Of a stretch of DNA of 64,000 bases, positions 17,814 to 27,670 are shown in pieces. Position numbers and translations under genes: made by a program. Below the pieces are notes generated by a model that did not search any database, was not told the DNA's origin, and saw only the letters and a list, made by a program, of their open reading frames with translations. Source of the DNA: Mucilaginibacter paludis DSM 18603 (GTDB lineage: Bacteria; Bacteroidota; Bacteroidia; Sphingobacteriales; Sphingobacteriaceae); the NCBI RefSeq assembly GCF_000166195.2, contig NZ_CM001403.1, positions 3,862,432-3,926,431 on the forward strand, in the 5' to 3' direction. The stretch's first letter is position 1, and every line of letters begins with the position of its first letter.

Positions 17814-18431
17814 ATGAGAAAGGAAATCAAATATGCCATCTGGTTCGTGATCATTATTTTTATAGGTTATAACTCGGTTTATTTCCGTAAGTTGAGCGAG
17901 TTAAAAGCCACCGGAAAAACATTTAACGCTGTTGCTTACGCGCAAGACCTGCTGACTAATAAACTACCCGCCGTTACAGAAAAGGCTATTACGCTTGATG
18001 AATTAATTACGCAACTTAAAGTATCACCGGCTAACACTTTTGCCGAAAACGGTCATGTCCTCTCTATAGGCAGCACCAAATTTTTCATGGTGAAAGGCAC
18101 GGGCACCATTACTGATATGGACGATAGCGATGTGAAGCTTTCAACCATAGCACATAACGATTTCCAAATAGCTACCGAGTTTGTATTTGGCAATGCCATT
18201 CGTGATGCCTCGGGTTTGGTTGATCTGAACGATTTTACCAATACAGTAGATCTGAGCAATATTTCTTCGGAAATCAATAAGATCATCCGCGCTAAGGTGA
18301 TCCCACCATTTAAATCGGCAGCTAAAAAAGGCGATAAGATTGAGTTTACAGGCGCCGTAGAACTTAATCAGGCACATCTAAACCTAAACGATATTGAGAT
18401 GCTCCCTGTATCTCTAAAAATAATTCCTTAA
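17814..18431 (+). CDS. DUF2291-family protein of a ribose-type ABC transporter
   Basis: The 205 residues start with a membrane anchor (IWFVIIIFIGYNSVYF) and continue with a soluble, presumably periplasmic part (DDSDVKLSTIAHNDFQIATEFVFGNAIRDASGLVDLNDF, FTGAVELNQ). This matches my memory of DUF2291 proteins, which travel with RbsABC-type importers. Function is unknown; an accessory role at the membrane is inferred from its constant position between binding protein and ATPase. It lies 3 bases after the binding-protein gene and 4 bases before the ATPase gene. Confidence 0.8.
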   Translation: MRKEIKYAIWFVIIIFIGYNSVYFRKLSELKATGKTFNAVAYAQDLLTNKLPAVTEKAITLDELITQLKVSPANTFAENGHVLSIGSTKFFMVKGTGTITDMDDSDVKLSTIAHNDFQIATEFVFGNAIRDASGLVDLNDFTNTVDLSNISSEINKIIRAKVIPPFKSAAKKGDKIEFTGAVELNQAHLNLNDIEMLPVSLKIIP

Positions 18432-18435
18432 GGTT

Positions 18436-19938
18436 ATGTTGATAGCAGATCATATCACCAAAAAATTCCCCGGCGTTATTGCTTTGCAGGATGTTTACAT
18501 GGAGCTGCATCCCGGCAAGGTAAATGCGATACTGGGCGAGAACGGCGCGGGTAAATCTACGCTGATGAAAATCCTATCAGGCGTTTATTCTGAATACGAA
18601 GGCCGCATTTTATTACAGGATACCGAGGTAAACTTTGCTAATCCGCGCGAAGCACAGGGCGCGGGCATCGGCATTATTCACCAGGAGCTAAATTTAGTGC
18701 CCCACCTCAATATCACCGAGAATATATTTTTAGGACGCGAGTTAACCAATAACTGGGGCATGCTGGATGGCAAGGCCATGAAAAACCGCACCCAATACCT
18801 TTTAGATAAACTGAAGCTGAAGGTTAGTCCGGATACGTTGATCTTTGATTTAAAGGTTGGTCAGCAGCAGGTGGTTGAAATTGCCAAGGCCCTGCTAACC
18901 GATTGCCAGGTTCTGATTATGGATGAACCAACTTCGGCCATTACCGAGAGCGAGGTTGAGGTATTGTTCGATATCATCAAAGAACTTCGCGATGAGAATA
19001 AGGTGATCGTATACATATCGCATAAGCTGGATGAGCTTTTTAAAATAGCCGACCGTTACATTGTGCTTCGCGATGGCAAAACCATCGAATCGGGCGAGAT
19101 GAAAGATATTAACCACGATACGCTGATCCATAAAATGGTTGGCCGCGAGATCAACGTCATTCGCAACAAAGGCTACAAAGCCACCGCCGGGCCTGTACTT
19201 ACTGTACAAAATATTAACCTAAAACATCCTGAAAACCAAAAACGTGATCTGTTAAAGAACGTATCACTGCAACTTTGCCCCGGTGAGGTTTTGGGCATTT
19301 TCGGTTTAATGGGCGCCGGGCGTACCGAATTATTGGAAACCATTTTCGGTTTGCATAAGGCTCATACCGGTACTATCAGTATCCAACAGCAGGCAACAAA
19401 ATTTAGATCGCCGGGCGAGGCTATGAAAGCCGGAATAGCTTTGGTACCCGAAGACCGCAAGAAAGACGGCCTGGTATTGGGGTTGGATGTAAAAACCAAT
19501 ATTAGCATTACCACATTGGATAATCTGCAAAGCATGGGTTTGCTGAGCGATGGTAAAGAACAGGAACTGGCGAAAAGATATATCGATTCGCTCAAGATCA
19601 AAACACCGTCGGCTAATCAGATCACCAAAAACCTGAGTGGTGGTAACCAGCAAAAAATAGTACTGGCTAAATGCCTGGCTACCCAGCCTATTGTGCTGAT
19701 GCTGGACGAGCCAACGCGTGGTATTGATATCAACGCCAAAAACGAGATTTACAAACTGATATTAGAACTGGCTGCAGCGGGTATGGGCATCATTATGGTA
19801 TCATCCGAATTGCCGGAGATACTCGCCATATCCGATCGCATCCTGGTAATGGCCGAAGGCAGCATTACTGCCGAATTTAAAGCCGCCGATGCATCCGAAG
19901 ATAACATCCTGAAAGCAGCCATTCCTAAAAACCTATAA
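18436..19938 (+). CDS. Sugar ABC transporter ATPase, RbsA type (two nucleotide-binding domains)
   Basis: The 500 residues comprise two ABC ATPase domains in one chain, as in RbsA/XylG. The first has Walker A GENGAGKSTLMKIL, Walker B VLIMDEPTSAI and H-loop ISHKLDEL. The second has the degenerate Walker A GLMGAGRTELLE, signature LSGGNQQKIVLAKCL and Walker B VLMLDEPTRGIDI. Degeneration of the second Walker A is normal for this subfamily. It powers the permease encoded next. Confidence 0.97.
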   Translation: MLIADHITKKFPGVIALQDVYMELHPGKVNAILGENGAGKSTLMKILSGVYSEYEGRILLQDTEVNFANPREAQGAGIGIIHQELNLVPHLNITENIFLGRELTNNWGMLDGKAMKNRTQYLLDKLKLKVSPDTLIFDLKVGQQQVVEIAKALLTDCQVLIMDEPTSAITESEVEVLFDIIKELRDENKVIVYISHKLDELFKIADRYIVLRDGKTIESGEMKDINHDTLIHKMVGREINVIRNKGYKATAGPVLTVQNINLKHPENQKRDLLKNVSLQLCPGEVLGIFGLMGAGRTELLETIFGLHKAHTGTISIQQQATKFRSPGEAMKAGIALVPEDRKKDGLVLGLDVKTNISITTLDNLQSMGLLSDGKEQELAKRYIDSLKIKTPSANQITKNLSGGNQQKIVLAKCLATQPIVLMLDEPTRGIDINAKNEIYKLILELAAAGMGIIMVSSELPEILAISDRILVMAEGSITAEFKAADASEDNILKAAIPKNL

Positions 19939-19947
19939 CAAACTTAA

Positions 19948-20916
19948 ATGACCTTGAATCGCCAACATTTCGCCAAATTCCAATCGCTTATAGCGCTTGT
20001 GGTTTTGTGCATCGTATTGAGTTGCCTGTCGGATAAGTTCCTAACCGTAGATAACGGCTGGAACGTAATGCGCCAAATATCTGTTAACATTTGTATAGCC
20101 GTAGGGATGACACTGGTTGTATTAACCTCGGGAATCGACTTATCCGTAGGATCGGTATTGGCCCTTTGCGGCGCTATTACGGCAGGACTGATGAAAAATG
20201 GTATTGAAGTGCATTCGAGTAACCTCTACATCGGTTTCACATTGTTGGGCGCTATCCTTGCGGGATTATTTACCGGCGCAGGTGTGGGCGCATTTAACGG
20301 CTTTGCCATCACACGTTTCAAAGTGCCACCATTTGTGGCTACACTGGCCATGCTCACTATTGCAAGGGGCTTAACCTTGTTATGGACACAGGGCTTTCCG
20401 ATCTCTGTATTCGGCGAAAAATTCGGTTACATCGGTACCGGCTGGTTTTTAGGTATACCGGTTCCGGTTTGGATCTCGGCTATTGTTGTTTTAACAGCGG
20501 TTGTTATCACGATGAAAACTCCGTTGGGCCGATATATTTATGCCATTGGCGGTAACGAAAATGCGGCTAAATTATCAGGCATCAACATCAGCAAAGTCAA
20601 GATCATCGTTTACAGCATGGCCGGAGCACTGGCCGCCGTGGGTGGTTTGATCGTCACTTCAAGATTGGATTCTGCTCAGCCAAATGCCGGTATTAGTTAC
20701 GAACTGGACGCTATCGCAGCTGTGGTGATTGGCGGCACTTCCTTATCGGGAGGCAAAGGCACCATTTGGGGAACCGTGCTTGGCGCAGTTATCATTGGTG
20801 TGCTTAACAATGGACTGGTATTGCTTAACGTATCGCCTTTTTGGCAGCAGGTGGTTAAAGGCGGCGTAATTTTACTCGCCGTGATTATTGACAAGGCTAA
20901 TTCTAAATCCGAGTGA
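19948..20916 (+). CDS. Sugar ABC transporter permease, RbsC type
   Basis: A 322-residue inner-membrane permease with about ten hydrophobic helices and the RbsC family hallmarks: VLTSGIDLSVGSVLALCGAI near the N-terminus, PPFVATLAMLTIARGL, GGNENAAKLSGINISKVKI and VVIGGTSLSGGKGTIWGTVLGA, the segment that docks on the ATPase. It completes the importer. Its last codons overlap the kinase start (ATGA-type overlap), so transport and kinase are translated together. Confidence 0.96.
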   Translation: MTLNRQHFAKFQSLIALVVLCIVLSCLSDKFLTVDNGWNVMRQISVNICIAVGMTLVVLTSGIDLSVGSVLALCGAITAGLMKNGIEVHSSNLYIGFTLLGAILAGLFTGAGVGAFNGFAITRFKVPPFVATLAMLTIARGLTLLWTQGFPISVFGEKFGYIGTGWFLGIPVPVWISAIVVLTAVVITMKTPLGRYIYAIGGNENAAKLSGINISKVKIIVYSMAGALAAVGGLIVTSRLDSAQPNAGISYELDAIAAVVIGGTSLSGGKGTIWGTVLGAVIIGVLNNGLVLLNVSPFWQQVVKGGVILLAVIIDKANSKSE

Positions 20917-22415
20917 TGATGGATCAAAAATATATACTGGCGATAGACCAGGGCACCAGCAGCACCAAGTCGACTATTTTTGATGAAAAGGGTAATGCCA
21001 TCGCACGGGGCCAGGTGGACTTGGCTACGCAGTTTTTAGATGGAGGAATGGTAGAACAAGATCCTTTAGGGATATTTGAAAATGTGTTGGCATCTGTTTC
21101 CCTTTGCCTTGAGGCTTTTCGCCGAACAGGTAAAGATACAGGATCCATCTTAAGCATTGGGATATCCAATCAGCGGGAAACCTTTGTCGTATGGGACGCT
21201 AACGGAGATCCCTTGCACAATGCTGTTGTGTGGCAATGCAAACGTTCGATCGATATCTGCAACCAATTGATTAATGGCGGGTTTAAAAAAACGGTAAAAG
21301 AACGTACAGGGCTGATCATCGACCCCTACTTCTCTGCATCAAAATTGATATGGTTATATCAAAATAAAGATAAAGTCAGGGCGGCCATAGACACTGGCAA
21401 TGCTTATTTTGGCACGATTGACACCTGGCTTTTATTTAAACTGACAGGGGGCAAGCGCTATCTCACTGATCACACAAATGCTTCACGGACAATGCTTTTT
21501 AACTTATCAACATTAAACTGGGACACCTATCTTTTGGCAACTTTCGGTTTAGATAAGATAAATCTACCGGAAGTAATTGCCTCTTCGTCTGATTTTGGCG
21601 CAAGCGACTTTGGTGGGTCATTTGACCGGGAGATACCGATCGGGGCGATGATCGGCGATTCCCATGCCGCGGCATTTGGCGAAGGTTGTTTTGAGCAAGG
21701 CCAGGCGAAAGCAACATTGGGAACAGGCTGTTCCATTATGATGAATGCCGGTACGGATTTGCCTTCCGGTAGCGAGGGGGTTGTTACGACAATATGTTGG
21801 AGTACATCAACGAGAGTGGATTATGGGCTTGAGGGTGTGATCGTTTCCTGTGGTTCGACGATGGAGTGGCTGCGCAGGGAGCTCACTCTTTTTAGTGATA
21901 TCAAGCAAACGCAGGATATGGCCAATAGCGTGCTTGATAATAACGGTGTTTATATTATCCCGGCATTCAGCGGCATGGGTGCACCGTATTGGCAGATGGA
22001 CAGAAAAGGGGAGCTTCTTGGCTTAACTTTTAACACCTCCAAAAACCACATCGTCAGGGCTGGTTTGGAGTCAATCGCTTACCAGATCCGGTCTGTGATC
22101 GACGCAATGGAAAATGCCGCGCAACTGGACCTACGCATGTTGATTGTCAATGGCGGTATAATCTCTAACAACTTTGTTTTAGGTTTTCTTACCGATCTTT
22201 TAAACAAACCCTTGTATTACGGAATATCGGATGCGTCTGGCTTGGGTGCTGCTATGCTAGCGGGTTTGCAGGCCGGACTTTTTGAAAGCCTTGAAGAGAT
22301 CAAGGCATTGGCTAAGCCTAAATCTACCGTGATGCCAACAATAAACCCAACCTCGGTTCAGGTAAACTACCATACATGGTTAGCTCACGTAAACAGAACC
22401 TATACAGATAAATGA
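20913..22415 (+). CDS. FGGY-family carbohydrate kinase, glycerol-kinase-like (probable D-apulose kinase)
   Basis: This 500-residue kinase has FGGY/ASKHA features: DQGTSSTKSTIFDEKG (ATP phosphate 1), SIGISNQRETFVVWD with NAVVWQCKR as in glycerol kinases, GTIDTWLLFKLTGG, ATLGTGCSIMMNAG (phosphate 2) and FSGMGAPYWQMD. It should phosphorylate a ketose or polyol in the cytoplasm. Within an operon with an isomerase and a split transketolase, D-apulose to D-apulose 4-phosphate is the most coherent reaction; glycerol or erythritol kinase activity is the sequence-only alternative. It overlaps the permease gene upstream and the next gene downstream by 4 bases each. Confidence 0.9.
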   Translation: MMMDQKYILAIDQGTSSTKSTIFDEKGNAIARGQVDLATQFLDGGMVEQDPLGIFENVLASVSLCLEAFRRTGKDTGSILSIGISNQRETFVVWDANGDPLHNAVVWQCKRSIDICNQLINGGFKKTVKERTGLIIDPYFSASKLIWLYQNKDKVRAAIDTGNAYFGTIDTWLLFKLTGGKRYLTDHTNASRTMLFNLSTLNWDTYLLATFGLDKINLPEVIASSSDFGASDFGGSFDREIPIGAMIGDSHAAAFGEGCFEQGQAKATLGTGCSIMMNAGTDLPSGSEGVVTTICWSTSTRVDYGLEGVIVSCGSTMEWLRRELTLFSDIKQTQDMANSVLDNNGVYIIPAFSGMGAPYWQMDRKGELLGLTFNTSKNHIVRAGLESIAYQIRSVIDAMENAAQLDLRMLIVNGGIISNNFVLGFLTDLLNKPLYYGISDASGLGAAMLAGLQAGLFESLEEIKALAKPKSTVMPTINPTSVQVNYHTWLAHVNRTYTDK

Positions 22416-24010
22416 TACAATCTCTTATGCAGACAAACAAAACATTTTTCTTATTTTTTGTCTTTGTAGTTTTATTGGTGTTCCTTTTTTTATTTGGCGC
22501 ACATGCGCAAGTGAAAGTAGAACGCTGGAACCGGTTCGAGATAAGTTTGAAAGGCCCTGTAACAGGTAATCCTTTTACAGAAAATCATTTTTCCGCTATA
22601 TTTTCGAATAACTCCAAACGTGTCAGTGTTGATGGTTTTTATGACGGCGAAGGTAACTATCTAATAAGATTTATGCCAATGGAACTTGGTAAGTGGAATT
22701 ACATCACAGTAAGTAATATTGCTGCATTAAACCATCGGTCTGGATTATTTACCTGCGTAGCTCCAAACAACGCAAATCATGGCATGATACGCGTTGCGGA
22801 CACGTATCATTTCAGATACGAAGACGGTAAGCCATATTATCCTTTTGGTACCACCGCTTACGCTTGGATCCATCAGGGGCCAGAACTTGAGGAAGCGACA
22901 TTGACCACACTTAAAAGCTCCGCTTTTAACAAAATCAGGATGTGCATTCTCCCTAAATATTATACTTATGTAACTAATGAACCCCTTTTCTATCCTTACG
23001 AAAAAGGAGATGGAAAAAACAGGTGGAACTTTAAGCGGTTTAACCCTGCCTTTTTCAGGCATCTGGAAAAACGGATCGATGATTTAAACGCGCTTGGAAT
23101 AGAGGCTGATCTGATCATTTTCCACCCTTATGATAAAGGGCATTGGGGGTTTGACAGTATGGGTAAGGAAAATGATCTATTGTATATTAAATATCTTGCG
23201 GCACGCCTTTCGGCTTTCAGGAACGTCTGGTGGTCGATGGCCAACGAATTTGATTACATCAAAAGTAAGCCCCGTGCGGTATGGGATGATTATGCAGCGG
23301 CTGTAGTGGGGCATGACCCCTACCGCCATCTGTGCTCGATCCATAATGGCAGTGTGTATTACGATAACTGGAAGCCGTATTTTACCCATGTTAGCATACA
23401 AAACGGCGCACCTGTCGAAGATTTCGGCCGTGCTGGTTTATTACGCGATGTGTATTTCAAACCCGTGATTTATGATGAGGTTTGTTATGAAGGAAATCTT
23501 CCTCAAAGATGGGGGCGTCTTACAGGTCAGGAAATGACAGCTGCGGTCTGGCAGGGCATAATAGCCGGAACATATGTCACACATGGTGAAAGTATCAAAG
23601 GCAATGGAGATACAATATTTTGGGCCAAGGGCGGCATATTAAAGGGCGAAAGCCCAGCCCGAATCGCTTTTCTCAGGACCTTATTAGAAAACGGCCCCGG
23701 TCCTTTACATCTCGCTGATAACTGGAAGGATAATCAAACCGCGCAAACAGATAGCACGTATTACCTCATCTATCTTGGCAAACCAAAGCAAAAGGAATGG
23801 ATGTTCAGCTTGCCTAAAAAAGGTGGGCCACCCGTAGGCACAAAATACAAGGTTGACCTGATTGACACATGGAAAATGTCCGTAACGCCCATTAATCAGG
23901 TTTTCGAGACCAGTAAAGCCGATGGTTATCGAATTTATGATAAAAACCATAGCTTGGTAAGCTTACCTGATGATTCTTATCTGGCATTTCGAATACATTT
24001 AATAAAATAA
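22412..24010 (+). CDS. Secreted apiosidase-like glycosidase (DUF5060 - DUF4038 - DUF5605)
   Basis: The 532 residues have a strong signal peptide ending near AHAQ. A DUF5060 beta domain follows (about 35-110: VERWNRFEISLKG, FYDGEGNYLIRFMP, GKWNYIT). A TIM-barrel of the DUF4038/apiosidase-like family (about 120-420) comes next, with the start motif GKPYYPFGTTAYAWI and putative acid residues in WWSMANEFDYI and VIYDEVCYEG; a C-terminal DUF5605-type beta domain ends the protein. A clan-A glycoside hydrolase is expected, acting in the periplasm or at the surface. The start overlaps the kinase stop by 4 bases (ATGA), though ATG five codons later is also possible. It is a second apiosidase-like enzyme beside the GH140 candidate at 26260. 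Substrate is inferred. Confidence 0.85.
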   Translation: MIQSLMQTNKTFFLFFVFVVLLVFLFLFGAHAQVKVERWNRFEISLKGPVTGNPFTENHFSAIFSNNSKRVSVDGFYDGEGNYLIRFMPMELGKWNYITVSNIAALNHRSGLFTCVAPNNANHGMIRVADTYHFRYEDGKPYYPFGTTAYAWIHQGPELEEATLTTLKSSAFNKIRMCILPKYYTYVTNEPLFYPYEKGDGKNRWNFKRFNPAFFRHLEKRIDDLNALGIEADLIIFHPYDKGHWGFDSMGKENDLLYIKYLAARLSAFRNVWWSMANEFDYIKSKPRAVWDDYAAAVVGHDPYRHLCSIHNGSVYYDNWKPYFTHVSIQNGAPVEDFGRAGLLRDVYFKPVIYDEVCYEGNLPQRWGRLTGQEMTAAVWQGIIAGTYVTHGESIKGNGDTIFWAKGGILKGESPARIAFLRTLLENGPGPLHLADNWKDNQTAQTDSTYYLIYLGKPKQKEWMFSLPKKGGPPVGTKYKVDLIDTWKMSVTPINQVFETSKADGYRIYDKNHSLVSLPDDSYLAFRIHLIK

Positions 24011-24021
24011 AACTAATTAAT

Positions 24022-26217
24022 ATGAATGGCATATATTACTATAAGAACATGAAAAGGACATTTACCTTGATCGTATTCTTCATTATCCTTTTAATTACTG
24101 ATAGCGCTCTTGCTCAAAAAGCCACATGGATATACTACCCCGGCGATTTTGATATTTGGCTGGGCAACAAGATGCAGAACCGACGTACAGATCGTGGTGC
24201 GTTTTTACCAGTGCTTTGGAAAATGGATAGCCATTATGTTTTGGTAGAGTTCCATAAAGATTTTGACGTACCAGCAACAGAAGAGGTTAAACTTTATGTT
24301 GAAGGAATGTATAATGTAAAGGTTGATGGACAGGCCTTTGTGGGCTATCCTAAGAGTATCACTGTTCCTTCAGGTCATCACAAGGTGAGTTTAAAAGTTT
24401 ATTGTCAGGATAGGGTACCAGCAATATTTGTTCAAGGGAAAACTATAGTATCCGACGATAGTTGGCTGGTTACTTTTGAAGATAAAGAGTGGATTGATGC
24501 CACGGGCAAGGTATCTGATAAATCGGGAACAACTTACCTGAACGCTGGTGCATGGAATTTTAACGATCCTTTATCACCCCCGTCTAAATTCAGTTTGCCA
24601 ACTGTACCGCAACATGCCATGAGTAGCGATAAAAAAGCCAACTCGTTCTTTTTAGATTTTGGTAAAGAAACTTTTGGCTTTGTTAAATTACATGGTTTAA
24701 AAGGGAAAGGTAAGCTGCATATTTATTACGGTGAGTCGAAGGAAGAAGCACAGTCGGTGGATCATTGCGAAACTTTGGATGAATTGATGATTAACGAATC
24801 TGCCAAAAAGGATTCTGTAATGGAGTTGTCAAAAGCATTACGATATGTAAATGTTCAGTTTGATTCAGGTGTTTCTGTTGATTCTGTATCAATGCTTTAT
24901 GAGTATGCGCCGTTAACCCAACGCGGGGCTTTCAGATGCTCTGATGAGGAAATCAATAAGATCTATGATATTTCTAAGTACACCCTTCAGTTAGCCACAC
25001 GCGAGTTTTTTATCGATGGGATAAAAAGGGATCGGTGGATATGGTCGGGCGATGCTTACCAGAGTTATGCGATGAATTACTATTCATTTTTTGATTCGCC
25101 AACAGTAACCCGTACTATTTTGGCTTTGCGCGGAAAAGATCCTGTAACGAGCCATATCAATACCATAATGGATTATACTTTTTATTGGTTTTTGAGCATT
25201 AACGATTATTACCAGTATACAGGCGATAAAACCTTTATTAAGCAGTTTTACCCGCGTATGCAAACGCTAATGGATTATTGCTTATCGCGGCGGGATAAAA
25301 ATGGCATGATGGCCGGCTTACCAGGTGATTGGCTGTTTATTGACTGGGCAGATGGTTTAAGCAAACAAGGGGAGTTGAGTTTTGAGCAGTTGTTATTCTG
25401 CCGTAGTTTAGAAACTATGGCTATCTGCGCCAAGCTCAACAACGATAACGAAGGAGCCGCTAAATACCAGGCCTTAGCTGATGAGTTGAAAGCTAAGATA
25501 TTTAAACTGTACTGGAACGAGCAAAAACATGCGTTGGTGCATAGCTTAATTGATGATAAGCAAAGCGATAACGTTACCCGTTATACTAACATGTTTGCCA
25601 TTTTTTTTAACTACTTTAACGAGCAGCAAAAGCAGGATGTAAAGAAAAACGTGTTGCTGAACAATAATATCCAGAAGATAACAACACCGTACATGCGCTT
25701 TTACGAGCTTGAGGCGCTTTGCGCAATGGGCGAGCAGGGTTATGTATTAAAGCAAATGAAAGATTACTGGGGCGGTATGTTAAAGCTTGGTGCTACGTCT
25801 TTTTGGGAAGAGTATAATCCGGATAAAAAGGGCGCTGAGGTTTACGCTATGTATGGTCGTCCGTTCGGTAAAAGCCTTTGTCATGCATGGGGTGCAAGCC
25901 CAATATACCTGTTAGGTAAATATTATCTGGGTGTAAAGCCTTTAACGGCAGGATACTCCACATGGGTAGCCGAACCTAATTTAGGTGGTTTGAAATGGAT
26001 GGAAGGCACTGTGCCGACACCAGAAGGAAACATCAAAATGTATTGCAGTAACACGCATATTAAAATTAAAGGAGAAAATGGCACAGGAACTTTACGTATA
26101 AAAAGCAAATCGAAACCAAGCTGTAAAGACGCTTCTGTTATATCAAAAGGTAATCATATATATGAACTAATAATCACTAAGGATAAAGCCTATAATATTA
26201 CCTATACCGAACTATAA
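24022..26217 (+). CDS. GH78-type alpha-L-rhamnosidase, secreted
   Basis: Up to 731 residues. The more likely start is ATG at 24049, giving the standard signal peptide MKRTFTLIVFF...ALAQ; ATG at 24022 adds nine residues. The N-terminal half holds beta-sandwich domains (DFGKETFGFVKL, KLHIYYGESKEEAQ), and the C-terminal part an (alpha/alpha)6 barrel with the GH78 segment FFIDGIKRDRWIWSGDAYQS containing the acidic residues for inverting hydrolysis. A final beta domain ends the protein. It should remove alpha-L-rhamnose from plant glycosides or rhamnogalacturonan. Rhamnose and apiose occur together in RG-II and in flavonoid glycosides, which fits the surrounding apiosidases. Confidence 0.88.
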   Translation: MNGIYYYKNMKRTFTLIVFFIILLITDSALAQKATWIYYPGDFDIWLGNKMQNRRTDRGAFLPVLWKMDSHYVLVEFHKDFDVPATEEVKLYVEGMYNVKVDGQAFVGYPKSITVPSGHHKVSLKVYCQDRVPAIFVQGKTIVSDDSWLVTFEDKEWIDATGKVSDKSGTTYLNAGAWNFNDPLSPPSKFSLPTVPQHAMSSDKKANSFFLDFGKETFGFVKLHGLKGKGKLHIYYGESKEEAQSVDHCETLDELMINESAKKDSVMELSKALRYVNVQFDSGVSVDSVSMLYEYAPLTQRGAFRCSDEEINKIYDISKYTLQLATREFFIDGIKRDRWIWSGDAYQSYAMNYYSFFDSPTVTRTILALRGKDPVTSHINTIMDYTFYWFLSINDYYQYTGDKTFIKQFYPRMQTLMDYCLSRRDKNGMMAGLPGDWLFIDWADGLSKQGELSFEQLLFCRSLETMAICAKLNNDNEGAAKYQALADELKAKIFKLYWNEQKHALVHSLIDDKQSDNVTRYTNMFAIFFNYFNEQQKQDVKKNVLLNNNIQKITTPYMRFYELEALCAMGEQGYVLKQMKDYWGGMLKLGATSFWEEYNPDKKGAEVYAMYGRPFGKSLCHAWGASPIYLLGKYYLGVKPLTAGYSTWVAEPNLGGLKWMEGTVPTPEGNIKMYCSNTHIKIKGENGTGTLRIKSKSKPSCKDASVISKGNHIYELIITKDKAYNITYTEL

Positions 26218-26259
26218 AAATAATGTTACGGACTTTAACAAATTAAACTCGCAAAAAAC

Positions 26260-27648
26260 ATGAAGAAAAGAGCGTTGACAGGTTGGTTGACCTTTATTAT
26301 GCTGACTACGCTGACCGCCCGTGCGCAATTCGCGGTTAGCCCACTCACCATTTCACCTAACCACAGATACTTTCGTACAGACGGAAAGCCTTTTTTCTGG
26401 CTTGGGGATACCGGTTGGTTATTATTTTCAAAACTGGATCGTGCAAGTGCGGAGCAATATTTGGAAACAAGGAGCAAACAGGGGTTTAATGTTATTCAGG
26501 CAATGGTAATACATGATATCGCCGAAGTAAATTGCTATGGCGACTCTGCCTTAATTGATCAAAAAATTGCGCATCCCAAGATTACTCCGGGTAACGATTT
26601 TAATAAAAACAAAGAATATGATTATTGGGATCACATAGACTGGATCATCAGTAAAGCACAAGAAAAAGGTTTGTATGTTGCTTTAGTACCGATATGGGGA
26701 GGTGTGGTAAAGGGTAAACGCATTACGCCCGAGCAAGGACGTAATTACGCTGACTTCCTGGCTAAAAGGTTTGGAAGCAGGCCAAATATCATTTGGATGA
26801 ACGGAGGGGATATTGCAGGAAATATTTATGAAAATACCTGGAGAGCAATTGGATCAGCACTGCACGAAGCCGATCCCAATCATTTGATTACATTTCATCC
26901 CAGAGGACGGACACAATCCTCAACCTGGTTTCAGGATGCAGACTGGTTGAGTTTTAACTGTTTCCAGTCTGGACACCGAACTTATTCGCAGGATGTATCC
27001 AAAGAAGATCTAAAATATGGTGAAGACAACTGGCGGTATGTAAAAGCAGATTACGAAAAAACACCTGTTAAGCCGACGCTTGATGCAGAGCCGTCTTATG
27101 AAAATATCCCGTATGGTTTACATGATACGAAACTACCCAAATGGACAGACGCGGACGTCCGGAGGTACGGATATTGGTCGGTTTTTGCGGGTGCCTGTGG
27201 GTATACGTACGGAAACAACGACGTGATGCAAATGCATCTTCCCGGAGATAAAAAACCGGCCTATGGTTCAAAAGAATATTGGTACACCTCCATCAATAGC
27301 CCCGGAGCCCAGCAAATGATCTTCTTAAAGAAACTGATCCTATCCAGGCCATACGAAGAACGCGTACCTGATCAGTCTATGATTGCGGGACAGCAAGGAC
27401 TGCAATATGATCATCTTTTGGCTACACGTGGTAAAAAATTTGCTTTCATCTACACTTATAATGGCAGGGAGATGCTCATCAATGGAGATAAACTTCTGGG
27501 ACAAAAGTTACGTGCTGCGTGGTTTAACCCCAGAACAGGTGAAACGATAAACATTGGTGTCTTCAGTAAACAAACTTCAATGCATTTTAAGCCTCCCGGT
27601 GAAAAAAGAAATGGCAACGACTGGGTGCTTGTTCTCGATTCCATTTAA
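26260..27648 (+). CDS. GH140-type apiosidase (DUF4038 plus collagen-binding-like C-terminal domain)
   Basis: The 462 residues begin with a signal peptide (to ARAQ). They continue as the apiosidase-like TIM-barrel: HRYFRTDGKPFFWLGDTGWLLF, FNVIQAMVIHDIAEVN, PNIIWMNGGD with Asp184, and TLDAEPSYEN with Glu277. A short C-terminal beta domain of the putative collagen-binding type ends the protein (ATRGKKFAFIYTYNGREM, AAWFNPRTGE). This is the layout of the GH140 endo-apiosidase described from Bacteroides thetaiotaomicron (BT1012), which removes D-apiose-linked chains from RG-II and has one catalytic Asp and one Glu at closely similar positions. It gives the operon its substrate clue: release of D-apiose or apiosyl oligosaccharides. 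Confidence 0.87.
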   Translation: MKKRALTGWLTFIMLTTLTARAQFAVSPLTISPNHRYFRTDGKPFFWLGDTGWLLFSKLDRASAEQYLETRSKQGFNVIQAMVIHDIAEVNCYGDSALIDQKIAHPKITPGNDFNKNKEYDYWDHIDWIISKAQEKGLYVALVPIWGGVVKGKRITPEQGRNYADFLAKRFGSRPNIIWMNGGDIAGNIYENTWRAIGSALHEADPNHLITFHPRGRTQSSTWFQDADWLSFNCFQSGHRTYSQDVSKEDLKYGEDNWRYVKADYEKTPVKPTLDAEPSYENIPYGLHDTKLPKWTDADVRRYGYWSVFAGACGYTYGNNDVMQMHLPGDKKPAYGSKEYWYTSINSPGAQQMIFLKKLILSRPYEERVPDQSMIAGQQGLQYDHLLATRGKKFAFIYTYNGREMLINGDKLLGQKLRAAWFNPRTGETINIGVFSKQTSMHFKPPGEKRNGNDWVLVLDSI

Positions 27649-27670
27649 ATATTTTAATTAAATAACGATC

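Noticed and set aside
18436..19938. Weak second Walker A of the ABC ATPase as a possible lesion
   Set aside because: A degenerate second nucleotide site is normal in RbsA/XylG proteins.
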